Shown here: piece by piece, positions 16,739 through 27,449 of the stretch
Layout of the letters: every line of letters starts with the position of its first letter
Numbering within the stretch: position 1 is the first letter of the stretch
Assembly (NCBI GenBank): GCA_902576375.1
Contig: CACGUZ010000001.1
Span: forward strand, 62,001 to 126,000
Direction: 5' to 3'
DNA from: an uncultured Pelagibacteraceae bacterium
GTDB taxonomy: Bacteria > Pseudomonadota > Alphaproteobacteria > Pelagibacterales > Pelagibacteraceae
DNA length: 64,000 nt
Translations under genes and position numbers: made by a program
Notes under the pieces: generated by a model
What the model saw: only the letters and a program-made list of their open reading frames with translations
Database searches by the model: none
Told to the model about the DNA's origin: nothing

Positions 16739-17837
16739 AGTTAAAAAAAGAAGAGTGTTATTGTTACCAGGTGATGGAATAGGTCCTGAAGTGATTGCAG
16801 AGGTTAAAAAAGTAATCAATTGGTTTAATGATAAAAAATCTTTAGATTTTGAAATTGACGAGGATTTAGTTGGAGGAATTTCTTTTGATAAACATGGAAC
16901 ACCTCTTACTGATGAAGTTTTTTATAAAGCGTTAGAGAGTGCTGTAATAATGTTAGGTGCGGTTGGTGGACCAAAATGGGATGGTGTAGAATTTTCAAAA
17001 AAACCTGAGAGAGCCCTTTTAAAACTTAGAAAAGAACTAAAACTTTTTGCTAATTTAAGACCAGCAATATGCTTTGAACAATTAGTAAATGCTTCAACCT
17101 TAAAACCAGAAATTGTATCAGGTTTAGATATTTTAATAGTTAGGGAATTAACTGGTGGAGTATATTTTGGTGAACCAAGAGGAATTAAACCAATAGAAAA
17201 TGGAGAAAGAAAAGGAGTAAATACTCATACTTATACTAGTAGTGAAATTATTAGAGTAGCTAGAGTTGCTTTTGACTTAGCTAAAAAAAGATCAAATAGA
17301 GTCATATCTTGTGAAAAATCTAATGTAATGGAAGCGGGTCAACTTTGGAAAGAAGAAGTGCAATCATTACATGATAAAGATTATAAGGATGTTGAGTTAA
17401 GTCATATGTTAGCTGATAATTGTGCAATGCAATTAGTAAGAAACCCAAAACAATTTGATGTAATCTTAACTGATAATTTATTTGGTGACATGTTATCAGA
17501 CGAGGCTTCTATGTTAACAGGTTCTCTTGGATTACTACCTTCGGCATCATTAGGTGCAAAAAATAAGGATGGTGAAATGAGAGCTATGTATGAACCTATT
17601 CATGGTTCAGCTCCAGACATTGCTGGAAAAGGAGTTGCTAATCCTATCGCCTCAATTTTGAGTTTTGCTATGGCACTAAGATATTCTTTAGATTTAGATA
17701 AAGAGGCAGAGGCCCTAGAAAAGGCTGTACAAGAGGCTCTTAATGATGGATTAAGAACAAAAGATATAATGTCTGATAAAATGAAAGAAGTTTCTACTTC
17801 TCAAATGGGTGATGCGATCATTTCAAAATTGCAATAA
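16731..17837 (+). CDS. leuB: 3-isopropylmalate dehydrogenase
   Basis: A 368-residue NAD-dependent enzyme that oxidatively decarboxylates 3-isopropylmalate. Visible family marks are [11 protein letters not shown], the arginine cluster [19 protein letters not shown], the ELTGGVYFG loop, and [20 protein letters not shown] with the Mg-binding aspartates; [14 protein letters not shown] shows NAD specificity. It begins inside leuD. The dmd genes begin 26 bases downstream with no clear promoter between. Confidence 0.97.
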   Translation: MIKVKKRRVLLLPGDGIGPEVIAEVKKVINWFNDKKSLDFEIDEDLVGGISFDKHGTPLTDEVFYKALESAVIMLGAVGGPKWDGVEFSKKPERALLKLRKELKLFANLRPAICFEQLVNASTLKPEIVSGLDILIVRELTGGVYFGEPRGIKPIENGERKGVNTHTYTSSEIIRVARVAFDLAKKRSNRVISCEKSNVMEAGQLWKEEVQSLHDKDYKDVELSHMLADNCAMQLVRNPKQFDVILTDNLFGDMLSDEASMLTGSLGLLPSASLGAKNKDGEMRAMYEPIHGSAPDIAGKGVANPIASILSFAMALRYSLDLDKEAEALEKAVQEALNDGLRTKDIMSDKMKEVSTSQMGDAIISKLQ

Positions 17838-17863
17838 TTAATTAATTATCTTAAAGTCATACT

Positions 17864-19627
17864 ATGCCAAGCTATACCGCTCCTGTTGATGATATGATGT
17901 TTCTATTCGAGAAACTTAGAAATAATCAAAAATATAATGAGTTAGAAAAATATAAAGAGGTAACAACTGATTTAGTAAAAGATATTTTACAGGAGGCAGC
18001 GAAGATTAATCAAAATTTAATTTTACCATTAGCTAAAGCTGGTGACGAAAATCCTGCAGTTTTAGAAAATGGAGTAGTAAGAACTCCTCCCGGTTATAAA
18101 GAAGCTTACAAAAAATATATCGAGGACGGATGGACTTCATTATCTTGTGATCCAAAATATGGTGGTCAAGGTATGCCAAAAACTGTAAGTGCATTTTTTG
18201 ATGAAATGCTCTCTTCAGCAAGTTTGTCTTTTAAATTATACAGCGAACTAAGTATAGGTGCATATAATTGTATTAATCATCATGCTACAGACGATATAAA
18301 AAATAAATATTTACCTAAAATAGTTGAGGGAAAATGGAGCGGTACTATGTGTTTAACTGAGCCAGTATGTGGTACCGATTTGGGTTTACTAAGAACAAAA
18401 GCTAAGAAACAAACTGACGGAACTTATAAAATAAGTGGTCAAAAAATATTTATTACATCTGGTGATCATGATTTAACTGAGAATATTATTCATCTAGTTT
18501 TGGCAAGAGCTGACGACTCTCCAGCAGGCACAAAAGGAATAAGTTTGTTTTTAGTTCCAAAATTTGTGGTTAAAGACGATGGAACAATTGGACCAAGAAA
18601 TGGGATATCTACAGGATCTATAGAGACTAAGATGGGAATAAAGGGATCAGCAACTTGTGTATTAAATTTTGATGATGCTACTGGATACATGATAGGTGCT
18701 AAAGAAAAAGGATTAAGCGCAATGTTCACCATGATGAATCTTGAAAGAATAGTTGTTGGTATACAAGGATTAGGTATTTCAGAAATTGCTTATCAAAATT
18801 CACTTACTTATGCAAAAGAGAGAAAACAAGGAAAATCAAATAATTCTAGTTCAAAAAATGGTGCAGATTTTATAATTGAACACGCTGACATTAGAAGAAC
18901 GCTACTTAATATGAAATCAATTATTGAAGGTGAAAGAGCTTTATGTTTTTGGTTGTCACAGCAAACTGAAGTAAGTTTAAATCATCCAGATGAAAAAACC
19001 CGTCAGGAAGCTTCAGATTATGTTTCCCTCATGACTCCTGTGGTAAAATCATTATTCACAGATTTAGCAATGGAAATAACAAGTGATGCTATGCAAATTC
19101 ATGGTGGATATGGATACACTAAAGATCAAGGAATAGAACAATTATATAGAGATAATAGAATTACACCTATCTATGAAGGTACAAATTCTGTCCAAGCTTT
19201 AGATCTAGTTTTCAGAAAATTATCAAATAAAAATGGTAATATAATTAATAAATTTTTAGATCAAGTTAAGTCAGAGTGTAAAACTGACAATGAAAAAATT
19301 AAACCATTTTTATCAGAATTTAATAAGAATTTAGACACTCTTAAAAAATTTAGTGATTGGATGACAGATAAAGCAAAGACAGAAAAAGATGATGTTAGCG
19401 CAGGGGCTAATGACTACCTTAAAACTTTAGGTTATGTATCTATTGCATATGCATGGATTAAGGTTCTAGAGGTGAGTTTTAAAGATTATGAAGAAAATAA
19501 AAATTTTTATAATGATAAAATAGATACCGCTAGATTTTATTTCGACAAAGTATTACCTAGAGCTGAACATCACTATAAGTCTGCAATTTCTGGAAGTTCA
19601 AATATTATGAATTTCAAGTTCAATTAA
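17864..19627 (+). CDS. dmdC: Acyl-CoA dehydrogenase, DmdC type (3-methylmercaptopropionyl-CoA dehydrogenase)
   Basis: A 587-residue long-form acyl-CoA dehydrogenase. Flavin and substrate motifs include MCLTEPVCGTDLG (near residue 162), FITSGDHD, QIHGGYGYTKD, and PIYEGTNSVQALD with the likely catalytic base Glu438. In the demethylation pathway DmdC oxidises methylmercaptopropionyl-CoA to methylthioacryloyl-CoA. The assignment rests on the size and the direct link to dmdB- and dmdA-type genes; other long acyl-CoA dehydrogenases look similar, so context carries weight. The next gene starts at the base after its stop. Confidence 0.88.
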   Translation: MPSYTAPVDDMMFLFEKLRNNQKYNELEKYKEVTTDLVKDILQEAAKINQNLILPLAKAGDENPAVLENGVVRTPPGYKEAYKKYIEDGWTSLSCDPKYGGQGMPKTVSAFFDEMLSSASLSFKLYSELSIGAYNCINHHATDDIKNKYLPKIVEGKWSGTMCLTEPVCGTDLGLLRTKAKKQTDGTYKISGQKIFITSGDHDLTENIIHLVLARADDSPAGTKGISLFLVPKFVVKDDGTIGPRNGISTGSIETKMGIKGSATCVLNFDDATGYMIGAKEKGLSAMFTMMNLERIVVGIQGLGISEIAYQNSLTYAKERKQGKSNNSSSKNGADFIIEHADIRRTLLNMKSIIEGERALCFWLSQQTEVSLNHPDEKTRQEASDYVSLMTPVVKSLFTDLAMEITSDAMQIHGGYGYTKDQGIEQLYRDNRITPIYEGTNSVQALDLVFRKLSNKNGNIINKFLDQVKSECKTDNEKIKPFLSEFNKNLDTLKKFSDWMTDKAKTEKDDVSAGANDYLKTLGYVSIAYAWIKVLEVSFKDYEENKNFYNDKIDTARFYFDKVLPRAEHHYKSAISGSSNIMNFKFN

Positions 19628-21244
19628 ATGAGCCATTACGAAACTAATCTTGACAAAAATGATGCAAATTATGTTCCGTTAACACCTTTGACTTTTTTAA
19701 AAAGAGCTTATGAAATTTATCCCAATTATGAAGCAGTTATTTATGAAGATAGGAAATATACTTGGAGTCAAGTTTATAAACGAACTATAAAATTTGCTAG
19801 CGCACTTAATAAAATTGGAGTTAGCAAGGGTGATACTGTCTCGTTTTTAGCTTTTAATACCCCTGAAATTTTTGAAGGACATTATTCAGTTCCAATGACA
19901 GGTGCAGTTCTTAATACTATTAATATTAGATTAGATGCTAAGACAATTGCGTATATTTTAGAACATAGTGAGGCAAAAGTTTTAGTTGTTGATAGGCAAC
20001 TTCATGTTGAGGTAAAAAAGGCCCTAAATACTTTAAAAAGAAAAATAATAATAATTGATATCAACGATAAATTTGCAGATCAATCTAAGTGTGAGAAAAT
20101 TGGAGAATTAGAATATGAAAGTTTTTTAAATACTGGTGATGAAAATTATAATTGGGAAATGCCGGAAGATGAATGGCAAGCATTATCACTTAGTTATACT
20201 TCAGGAACTACTGGAAACCCTAAGGGAGTGGTTTATCACCACAGAGGATCATATTTGATGTCAACTGGAAGTGCAGTTGCATGGAATATGCCAAACAGAT
20301 TAAATTTTTTGACTATTGTGCCCATGTTTCATTGTAATGGTTGGGGTTATCCGTGGACTGTTCCTATGTTAAATGGAAGAACTATTTGCTTAAGAAATAT
20401 TGATGTTAAGAAAATTTTTGAATTAATTGATAAATATAATGTCACTCATTTTGGAGGGGCGCCAATAGTGCTCAATATGATTACAGGAGCTCCTGCGTCT
20501 GACAGAAAAAAGCTAAAACAAAAAGTTTATGTATTAACTGCTGGAGCACCGCCACCAAGCATCATATTTAAAAAAATGAAAGAACTTGGATTTGAAGTAA
20601 TGCATGTCTATGGATTAACAGAAACCTATGGTCATGTTACTCAATGTGCTTGGAACGACTCTTGGAATGAATTTGATGAAGAAAAGCAGAATGAGATAAA
20701 GGCAAGGCAAGGAGTAAGATACCCTAATACAGAGGGAATTACAGTTATGGATCCTGAGTCAATGAAAGAAGTACCAAAAGACGGAAAAACGATTGGTGAA
20801 ATTATGATTAAAGGAAATGTCGTTATGAAGGGCTATTTCAAAGATAAAGATGCTACAGATAAAGCTATGGGTGGTGGATGGTTTCATTCTGGAGATTTGG
20901 CGGTCATGCATCCAGATGGATATGTTAAAATTCAAGACAGATCCAAAGATATCATTATTTCTGGAGGTGAAAATATTTCTTCAATCGAAATAGAAAACAC
21001 TTTAGCTAAGCATCCATCAGTTTCTATTGCAGCAGTAGTAGCAAAACCAGATGAAAAATGGGGCGAAGTTCCATGTGCATTTATTGAGATGGTCCAAGAT
21101 AAACCGGTTACAGAAAAAGAAATAATAAGTTTTTGTAAAGAAACCCTTGCTGGTTTTAAAGTGCCGAAACAAGTTGTTTTTTGTGAATTACCAAAGACTT
21201 CAACAGGTAAAATTCAAAAATTTGAATTAAGAAAAAAATTTTAG
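19628..21244 (+). CDS. dmdB: Acyl-CoA synthetase, DmdB type (3-methylmercaptopropionate-CoA ligase)
   Basis: A 538-residue ANL-superfamily AMP-forming ligase. The P-loop YTSGTTGNPKGVV lies near residue 190, the acyl-pocket YGLTETYG near 330, the GWFHSGDLAV and hinge region near 418-440, and the adenylation lysine in STGKIQK near 527. DmdB activates methylmercaptopropionate, released by DmdA, to its CoA thioester. Its place between dmdC and dmdA supports this role; a generic medium-chain acyl-CoA ligase is the alternative. The stop codon overlaps an AGGA sequence that can serve the next gene. Confidence 0.88.
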   Translation: MSHYETNLDKNDANYVPLTPLTFLKRAYEIYPNYEAVIYEDRKYTWSQVYKRTIKFASALNKIGVSKGDTVSFLAFNTPEIFEGHYSVPMTGAVLNTINIRLDAKTIAYILEHSEAKVLVVDRQLHVEVKKALNTLKRKIIIIDINDKFADQSKCEKIGELEYESFLNTGDENYNWEMPEDEWQALSLSYTSGTTGNPKGVVYHHRGSYLMSTGSAVAWNMPNRLNFLTIVPMFHCNGWGYPWTVPMLNGRTICLRNIDVKKIFELIDKYNVTHFGGAPIVLNMITGAPASDRKKLKQKVYVLTAGAPPPSIIFKKMKELGFEVMHVYGLTETYGHVTQCAWNDSWNEFDEEKQNEIKARQGVRYPNTEGITVMDPESMKEVPKDGKTIGEIMIKGNVVMKGYFKDKDATDKAMGGGWFHSGDLAVMHPDGYVKIQDRSKDIIISGGENISSIEIENTLAKHPSVSIAAVVAKPDEKWGEVPCAFIEMVQDKPVTEKEIISFCKETLAGFKVPKQVVFCELPKTSTGKIQKFELRKKF

Positions 21245-21252
21245 GAAAATAA

Positions 21253-22029
21253 TTGATATTCCAACTAGAAAACAAAAACATTCATGCATCCGACTCTGGT
21301 CAGGGTATAGATATAAATAAAGATACGATAGTATTTTTACATGGAAGTGGTCTCTCACACATTGTTTGGTCGCTAGCTGAACAATTTTTTTCATCAAAAA
21401 ATTATAATGTATTATCTATAGATTTACCTGGACATGGAAATTCAGATGGTCCTTGTTTAGATAGTATTGAAAAAATTGCTGATTGGATGGAAAAAGTATT
21501 TGATAAATTAAAATTAAAAAACTTAATTTTAGTTGGTCATTCTCAAGGATGTTTAGAAATACTCGAATATTCTTCAAGATATAAAGAGAGACTCAAAAAA
21601 TTAGTTTTTGTTGGAGGTTCAAATAAAATGCCGGTACATCCGGATCTAATTGAATTAGCTCAAAGCGGACACTCAGACGCTGTTAAATTAATGATGAAAT
21701 GGGGATATGAGGGTTCAAAAAAGTTTATTGGTGGTAACCCAGTAGAAAAAATCATTCAATCGCCGAGAGATATAAGTGAAATTTTGGCTGTTGATTTAAA
21801 TGCATGTAACAATTATTCAAATGGCTCTGAGGCTGCAAAATTAATTAATCTACCATCGATGCTTATATTTGGAGAATTAGATAAAATGGTTAATTTAGAA
21901 GCAGGAAAAAAATTCTCTAATTTGATTAAAAATTCAACTACTCACGTGCTCAAAGGATGTGGCCATATGATAATGATTGAAAAAGCATTCGAAATGAGAG
22001 AAAAGATTTTAGAATTCTTAAATAAATGA
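21253..22029 (+). CDS. Alpha/beta hydrolase of unknown substrate in the dmd cluster
   Basis: A 258-residue cytoplasmic alpha/beta hydrolase with an intact triad: Ser97 in GHSQG, Asp210 in GELDK and His238 in GCGHMIM. The oxyanion motif FLHGSG is near residue 30. The start is TTG at 21253, with AGGA 7 bases upstream. Its last 4 bases overlap dmdA. No function is assigned to such a gene in the textbook DMSP demethylation pathway. It could act as a thioesterase or esterase on a pathway intermediate; this is a guess from position. Confidence 0.8.
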   Translation: MIFQLENKNIHASDSGQGIDINKDTIVFLHGSGLSHIVWSLAEQFFSSKNYNVLSIDLPGHGNSDGPCLDSIEKIADWMEKVFDKLKLKNLILVGHSQGCLEILEYSSRYKERLKKLVFVGGSNKMPVHPDLIELAQSGHSDAVKLMMKWGYEGSKKFIGGNPVEKIIQSPRDISEILAVDLNACNNYSNGSEAAKLINLPSMLIFGELDKMVNLEAGKKFSNLIKNSTTHVLKGCGHMIMIEKAFEMREKILEFLNK

Positions 22030-23135
22030 AAAGTTATCCAATAGCTAAATCAAGAAGAGTGAGAAGTACTCCGTATACTTCAAGAATTGAAAATCAAGGT
22101 GTGACTGCCTACACAGTTTATAATCATATGCTGTTACCAGCAGCATTTGGATCTTTAGAAGAATCTTGTGATCATTTAAAAAAAAATGTTCAAGTATGGG
22201 ATGTATCAGCAGAAAGACAGGTTGAAATTTCAGGCAATGATGCAGCAAAACTTGTTCAACTTATGACCTGTAGAGATTTATCTAATTCCAAAATTGGCAG
22301 ATGTTATTATTGCCCAATAATTGATGAAAGCGGAAATTTAGTAAATGATCCAGTTATTTTAAAGCTAGCTGAAGATAGATGGTGGATCTCAATTGCTGAC
22401 TCCGATGTTATTTTTTTTGCAAAAGGATTAGCATCAGGACATAAATTCAATGTAAAAATTTTTGAGCCTAATGTTGATATCTTAGCAATTCAAGGACCCA
22501 AATCTTTTGATTTGATGGAAAAAATTTTTGGTAAGGAAATAAAAGAGTTAAAATTTTTTGGATTTGATTATTATGATTTTGAGGGTGTAAAACATTTAAT
22601 TGCTAGATCTGGTTGGTCAAAACAAGGAGGTTTTGAGATCTATGTTGAAAATACTAAATCTGGATTAGATTTATATGATCAACTCTTTGTATTAGGAAAA
22701 GAATTTAATGTAAAAGCTGGATGTCCAAATTTAATTGAAAGAATAGAAAGTGGTTTACTCTCTTATGGAAACGATTTTGACAATAATGATAATCCATTTG
22801 AATGTGGTTTTGAAAAGTATGTAAATCTAGATACAGATTTAGATTTCTTAGGTAAGGAAAAATTGAAAAAGATTAAAAAAGACGGGATCAAAAGAAAATT
22901 AATGGGTGTTCAGATTGATATTAGCAAAATTAATTTAACTAAATCTCTTAATATCAAAGATGAAAAAGGAAATTTAATTGGGGATTTAAGATCTGCCTGT
23001 TATTCACCTCATTTTAAAAAGTCTATAGGTATTGCAATGATAAATGAGCCGCATTGTAAAGCATCTGCTACAGGATTATTGGAAATTGATGGAAATTTAA
23101 TTGCTGTAAAAGTTTGCGATTTACCTTTCATCTAG
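22026..23135 (+). CDS. dmdA: Dimethylsulfoniopropionate demethylase DmdA
   Basis: A 369-residue GcvT-fold, tetrahydrofolate-dependent enzyme that moves a methyl group from DMSP to THF, leaving methylmercaptopropionate. The N-terminus ([15 protein letters not shown]), [29 protein letters not shown] and [16 protein letters not shown] match my memory of SAR11 DmdA, as does the length of 369. It differs from GcvT in lacking the glycine-cleavage context. It overlaps the upstream hydrolase (ATGA), so it is likely translated from the same mRNA. The methyl-THF made can feed methionine synthesis or C1 oxidation. Confidence 0.93.
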   Translation: MKSYPIAKSRRVRSTPYTSRIENQGVTAYTVYNHMLLPAAFGSLEESCDHLKKNVQVWDVSAERQVEISGNDAAKLVQLMTCRDLSNSKIGRCYYCPIIDESGNLVNDPVILKLAEDRWWISIADSDVIFFAKGLASGHKFNVKIFEPNVDILAIQGPKSFDLMEKIFGKEIKELKFFGFDYYDFEGVKHLIARSGWSKQGGFEIYVENTKSGLDLYDQLFVLGKEFNVKAGCPNLIERIESGLLSYGNDFDNNDNPFECGFEKYVNLDTDLDFLGKEKLKKIKKDGIKRKLMGVQIDISKINLTKSLNIKDEKGNLIGDLRSACYSPHFKKSIGIAMINEPHCKASATGLLEIDGNLIAVKVCDLPFI

Positions 23136-23150
23136 TATAAACCCTACATC

Positions 23151-24158
23151 ATGAATATAGCAATAGTAGGAGCAACAGGTAATGTTGGAAGAAAAACTCT
23201 GGAAGTTCTCGAAAAAAAAGGACTTACTTTAGGAAATCTTTACTTAGTTGCTTCGTCTAAAAGCGCTGGAAAAAAAATTCATTTTCAAGGTAAAGATATT
23301 GTGGTGAGTGAATTAGAAAATTTTGATTTTTCCAAAGTTAAAATCGCTTTTTTTGCAGCAGGTGGTAAAATTTCTGAAAAATTTGCTGAAAAAGCAGCCA
23401 AGCATTGTTTAGTAATTGATAATTCTAGTTTTTTCAGAATGGATCCGGATGTTCCTTTAATAGTCCCGCAGGTAAATTCAGATGCTTTAAACAATGTTAA
23501 AAAAAATATTATTGCAAATCCTAATTGTTCAACAGCACAATTAGTAATCGCATTAAAGCCGTTACATGATTTATTTGTAATTAAAAGAATAGTTGTTTCA
23601 ACATACCAATCTGTTTCTGGTGCTGGTAAAGCATCAATGGATGAATTGGTTGAACAAACTAAATTAGCTTTAGATGGTAAAGATATTAAATCTGAAAATT
23701 TTACAAAACCAATCGCTTTTAATGCTATTCCACACATCGATGTTTTTTCAGAAGATGGCTACACGAAAGAAGAGTTAAAAATGAGAAACGAGACTAAAAA
23801 AATCTTAGATGACAAAATCGATCTAACAGCAACATGTGTTAGATTACCAATATCTGTTTCTCACTCAGAATCAGTAAATATTCAATTTGAGAAAAGTTTT
23901 TCGTTAGAACAAATAAAAAAAGCATTGAATAGTTTTGACGGTTGCAAAGTAATTGATGAAAGAATTGATGGAGGTTACTCGACACCATTAGAGGCAGAAG
24001 GAAAAGATGAAACTTTTATTTCAAGGATTAGAGAAGATAAAACAACAAAAAATGGATTAAATTTGTGGATTGTATCTGATAATCTTTTAAGAGGTGCTGC
24101 ATTGAATGCAGTTGAAATAGCTGAAACATTAATTAAAAATAATTTTTATGGAAAATAA
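23151..24158 (+). CDS. asd: Aspartate-semialdehyde dehydrogenase
   Basis: A 335-residue NADPH enzyme making aspartate semialdehyde for the lysine, threonine and methionine branches. N-terminal GATGNVGRKTLEVL is the nucleotide fold and Cys126 in NPNCSTAQL is the catalytic thiol; RLPISVSHSESVNIQF carries the catalytic histidine region. It follows dmdA by 15 bases, and its 3' end overlaps sdhC by 11 bases. Confidence 0.97.
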   Translation: MNIAIVGATGNVGRKTLEVLEKKGLTLGNLYLVASSKSAGKKIHFQGKDIVVSELENFDFSKVKIAFFAAGGKISEKFAEKAAKHCLVIDNSSFFRMDPDVPLIVPQVNSDALNNVKKNIIANPNCSTAQLVIALKPLHDLFVIKRIVVSTYQSVSGAGKASMDELVEQTKLALDGKDIKSENFTKPIAFNAIPHIDVFSEDGYTKEELKMRNETKKILDDKIDLTATCVRLPISVSHSESVNIQFEKSFSLEQIKKALNSFDGCKVIDERIDGGYSTPLEAEGKDETFISRIREDKTTKNGLNLWIVSDNLLRGAALNAVEIAETLIKNNFYGK

Positions 24159-24531
24159 AACTCCTTTATCGCCACATATTCAAATTTACAGATGGCATAT
24201 TTCTTCTTTGGTTTCCATTACTCACAGAATTACAGGAATAATAAATATTATTGGAATTACTTTTATTTGCATTTGGTCTTGCTTACTTCTTCTTGGCGAA
24301 AATAATTATGAAGCAATTAATTTATTTTTAAAATCATTATTTGGAAAATTTATAATTTTGGGAATCACATGGTCTTTTTCATTTCAAATATTAAGTGAAA
24401 TCCGACACTTGATAATGGATCTAGGTTATGGTTTTGAACTTAAGATAACTAGAATTTCGGGTTTAATAGTAATATTTGGATCAATAATTTTGACGATTAT
24501 TTTTTTTACAATAGGAAAAAATTTTATTTAG
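24148..24531 (+). CDS. sdhC: Succinate dehydrogenase cytochrome b556 subunit
   Basis: A 127-residue three-helix membrane anchor. The SdhC signature LSPHIQIY then SITHRITG is near residues 6-30, and the heme-ligand histidine is in EIRHLIMDLG near residue 90. It holds quinone and heme together with SdhD. It begins inside the asd end and is 1 base from sdhD. Confidence 0.95.
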   Translation: MENKTPLSPHIQIYRWHISSLVSITHRITGIINIIGITFICIWSCLLLLGENNYEAINLFLKSLFGKFIILGITWSFSFQILSEIRHLIMDLGYGFELKITRISGLIVIFGSIILTIIFFTIGKNFI

Positions 24532-24532
24532 T

Positions 24533-24856
24533 ATGATTAGTGCGACTAAAAAATGGATCTTTTTAAAGATAAGTGGAGTTTTGTTAGTGCCATTGATGAT
24601 ATGGTTTATTTTAAATTTCATAATGATTTATGATAAAGAATACTTAAATTTAATAGAATTTTTTACAAAGCCTTTATCAAAATTTTTGTTTAGCATTTTT
24701 ATAATAAATGCTTATTTTTTTTCAGCTTTAAGTATAAGTGAGGTTTTTGAGGATTATATTAAAAATGATAAAATCAAAAGTGTCGCAAATAAGCTTTTAT
24801 ATGCATCAGCAGTAGTAATTCCTCTAATTACAATTATATTAATCTCTAGCTTATGA
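24533..24856 (+). CDS. sdhD: Succinate dehydrogenase membrane anchor subunit SdhD
   Basis: A 107-residue protein with three hydrophobic segments (about 11-31, 49-69 and 83-105), typical in size for SdhD. The usual heme-ligand His and quinone Asp-Tyr pair are not obvious: the region that normally reads H...G...DY has [16 protein letters not shown] instead. The DY pair is kept but the histidine appears to be missing. The assignment comes mainly from position between sdhC and sdhA. Confidence 0.85.
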   Translation: MISATKKWIFLKISGVLLVPLMIWFILNFIMIYDKEYLNLIEFFTKPLSKFLFSIFIINAYFFSALSISEVFEDYIKNDKIKSVANKLLYASAVVIPLITIILISSL

Positions 24857-26628
24857 GTTCATATAAAATAGTAGATCATGAATATGACGTTGTAGTCCTA
24901 GGTGCTGGTGGTTCTGGCTTAAGAGCAGCTGTTGGTTTAAGTGAAGCAGGATTAAAAACTGCATGTGTTTCAAAAGTATTTCCAACAAGAAGTCATACTT
25001 CTGCTGCACAAGGTGGAATTTCAGCTGCCCTTGGAAACATGGGCGAAGACGATTGGCGTTGGCATATGTATGATACTGTAAAAGGAGCAGATTGGTTAGG
25101 AGACCAAGATAGTATCGAGTACCTTTGCAAAGAAGCCCCTAAGGCAGTTATAGAATTGGAAAAATATGGTGTCCCATTTAGCAGAACAGAGGATGGCAAA
25201 ATTTATCAAAGACCTTTTGGTGGTATGACCAAAAATTATGGAAATGGAATAGTTCAAAGAACATGTGCTGCAGCTGATCGAACAGGACACGCAATTTTGC
25301 ACACTCTATATGGTCAAGCTTTAAAACATAAGACAGAGTTTTTTATTGAGTATTTTGCTCTCGATCTTTTAATGAAAGATGGGGAATGTAAAGGATTGAT
25401 AGCATGGAATTTAAATGATGGAACTATTCATCGATTTAGATCTCATATTGTTATTATAGCTACAGGTGGCTACGGAAAAGTTTACTATTCTGCAACATCT
25501 GCTCATACATGTACTGGTGATGGAAATGCGATGGTGTTAAGAGCAGGTCTACCGTTACAAGACATGGAGTTTGTACAATTTCATCCAACCGGAATTTATG
25601 GACACGGCACCTTAATAACAGAAGGTGCGAGAGGTGAAGGAGGTTATCTTACAAATTCTAAAGGTGAAAGATTTATGGAAAGATACGCGCCTAAAGCTAA
25701 GGATTTAGCATCGCGTGATGTTGTAAGTAGGTCAATGTCAATTGAAATTAATGAAGGAAGAGGAGTTGGAAAAGATCAAGATCATGTTCATTTGAACTTA
25801 AGTCATCTAGATAAGGAAATTATAGAAAGTAGATTGCCAGGTATAACAGATGCAGCAAGATTATTTGCCAATGTAGATGTTACTAAGGAACCAATTCCGG
25901 TTGTACCTACAGTTCATTATAACATGGGTGGTATACCGACTAATTATAAAGCAGAAGTTTTGACTGTAAATGGTTCTGAAAAAACTGTTCCAGGACTTAT
26001 GGCTATAGGAGAAGCAGCTTGTGTTTCAGTTCATGGAGCAAATAGATTAGGGTCTAACTCTTTAATTGATCTCGTTGTTTTTGGAAGAGCAGCTGCAAAA
26101 AGAGCTGCTGAACTAATTAAACCTGGTACACCACATGAGGAGATTAGCGAGTCAGAAACTCAAAAATGTTTAGATCGTTTTGATAAGATTAGAAACTCTG
26201 ATGGAGATATTGGTACTGCTGAACTAAGACTGTCCATGCAAAAAACAATGCAATCAAAATGTGCGGTTTTTAGAACAGAGAAAACACTTAAAGAGGGTGT
26301 TGATGAAATACGACAAACATTTGATGGATTGGACTCTTTATCGGTTAAAGATAAATCATTAATATTTAATACCGACCTAGTAGAAACTTTAGAATTTGAT
26401 AATTTAATTAGACAAGCTGTTGTGACAGTTGACTCAGCTTATAATAGGAAAGAAAGCAGAGGAGCTCATGCTAGAGAAGATTATCCAAAAAGAGATGACG
26501 AGAAGTTTATGCAACATACATTAGCTTGGTGTGATGGAAAAAAATCAAAAATAAGTTATAGAGATGTTCATAAGTCTACATTAACTAATGAAGTACAGTA
26601 TTTTCCACCTCAGGAGAGAGTATATTAA
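24853..26628 (+). CDS. sdhA: Succinate dehydrogenase flavoprotein subunit
   Basis: A 591-residue flavoprotein oxidising succinate to fumarate. The FAD-linking histidine is in [10 protein letters not shown] near residue 47, and [10 protein letters not shown] near 18 is the dinucleotide fold. [21 protein letters not shown] near 248 holds active-site residues, and [19 protein letters not shown] near 395 is intact. The start overlaps sdhD by 4 bases and the end touches sdhB. Normal length. Confidence 0.98.
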   Translation: MSSYKIVDHEYDVVVLGAGGSGLRAAVGLSEAGLKTACVSKVFPTRSHTSAAQGGISAALGNMGEDDWRWHMYDTVKGADWLGDQDSIEYLCKEAPKAVIELEKYGVPFSRTEDGKIYQRPFGGMTKNYGNGIVQRTCAAADRTGHAILHTLYGQALKHKTEFFIEYFALDLLMKDGECKGLIAWNLNDGTIHRFRSHIVIIATGGYGKVYYSATSAHTCTGDGNAMVLRAGLPLQDMEFVQFHPTGIYGHGTLITEGARGEGGYLTNSKGERFMERYAPKAKDLASRDVVSRSMSIEINEGRGVGKDQDHVHLNLSHLDKEIIESRLPGITDAARLFANVDVTKEPIPVVPTVHYNMGGIPTNYKAEVLTVNGSEKTVPGLMAIGEAACVSVHGANRLGSNSLIDLVVFGRAAAKRAAELIKPGTPHEEISESETQKCLDRFDKIRNSDGDIGTAELRLSMQKTMQSKCAVFRTEKTLKEGVDEIRQTFDGLDSLSVKDKSLIFNTDLVETLEFDNLIRQAVVTVDSAYNRKESRGAHAREDYPKRDDEKFMQHTLAWCDGKKSKISYRDVHKSTLTNEVQYFPPQERVY

Positions 26629-27407
26629 TGGTGCAAATCAGTTTACCTGAGAATTCTAAAACAAAAAAAGGTAAATATTTTAAGGACAAGACCGGCTCAA
26701 AAAATTTAAGAAAAGTTAATATATATAGATGGGATCCATCATCAGGAGAAGGTCCGAGAATAGACACATATGAGGTCGATATGGATAACTGCCCATCTAA
26801 AGTATTAGATATTTTAAATAAAATTAAAAATGAAATAGACCCTACTCTTGCTTACAGACGATCATGTGCTCACGGTGTATGTGGATCCTGTGCAATGAAC
26901 ATGGGTGGCAAAAATGGTCTTGCTTGCACAACACCTCATGAAAATATTGATGGAGATATTGATATTTATCCGTTGCCACACTTAAAAGTTAAAAAAGACC
27001 TAATCGGAGATTTAGATGGATTATACAAGCAATATAAATCTATTGAGCCATGGTTAAAATCGAGTTCAAAATCTGAGTCAGCTGAATTAATTCAGTCAAA
27101 AGAAGATAGAGCTAAGCTTGATGGTGCTTATGAATGTATTATGTGTGCTTGTTGTTCTACTTCTTGCCCAAGTTATTGGTGGAATGGAGATAAGTATTTA
27201 GGACCAGCAGTTTTATTACAAGCTTATAGATGGATTATCGATAGTAGAGATGAGGAAAGACAAGCTAGATTAAAAAAAGTAGCTGATGAACTTAAATTGT
27301 ATCGTTGTCATACTATTTTGAACTGTACTAGCGCATGCCCTAAAGGTTTAAACCCTGCAAAGGCTATTGCTGAAATAAAGAAAATGTTAGCAACAGCTAA
27401 TATTTAA
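26628..27407 (+). CDS. sdhB: Succinate dehydrogenase iron-sulfur subunit
   Basis: A 259-residue subunit with three clusters: [2Fe-2S] ligands in [13 protein letters not shown] and a later Cys in GLAC, [4Fe-4S] in [12 protein letters not shown], and [3Fe-4S] in [17 protein letters not shown]. It passes electrons from FAD to ubiquinone at the inner membrane. The ATG shares one base with the sdhA stop codon. mmsA follows after 42 bases. Confidence 0.98.
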   Translation: MVQISLPENSKTKKGKYFKDKTGSKNLRKVNIYRWDPSSGEGPRIDTYEVDMDNCPSKVLDILNKIKNEIDPTLAYRRSCAHGVCGSCAMNMGGKNGLACTTPHENIDGDIDIYPLPHLKVKKDLIGDLDGLYKQYKSIEPWLKSSSKSESAELIQSKEDRAKLDGAYECIMCACCSTSCPSYWWNGDKYLGPAVLLQAYRWIIDSRDEERQARLKKVADELKLYRCHTILNCTSACPKGLNPAKAIAEIKKMLATANI

Positions 27408-27449
27408 ACAATAGACTAATAAGAATTTTTACTCTAAAAGATCCTATTC

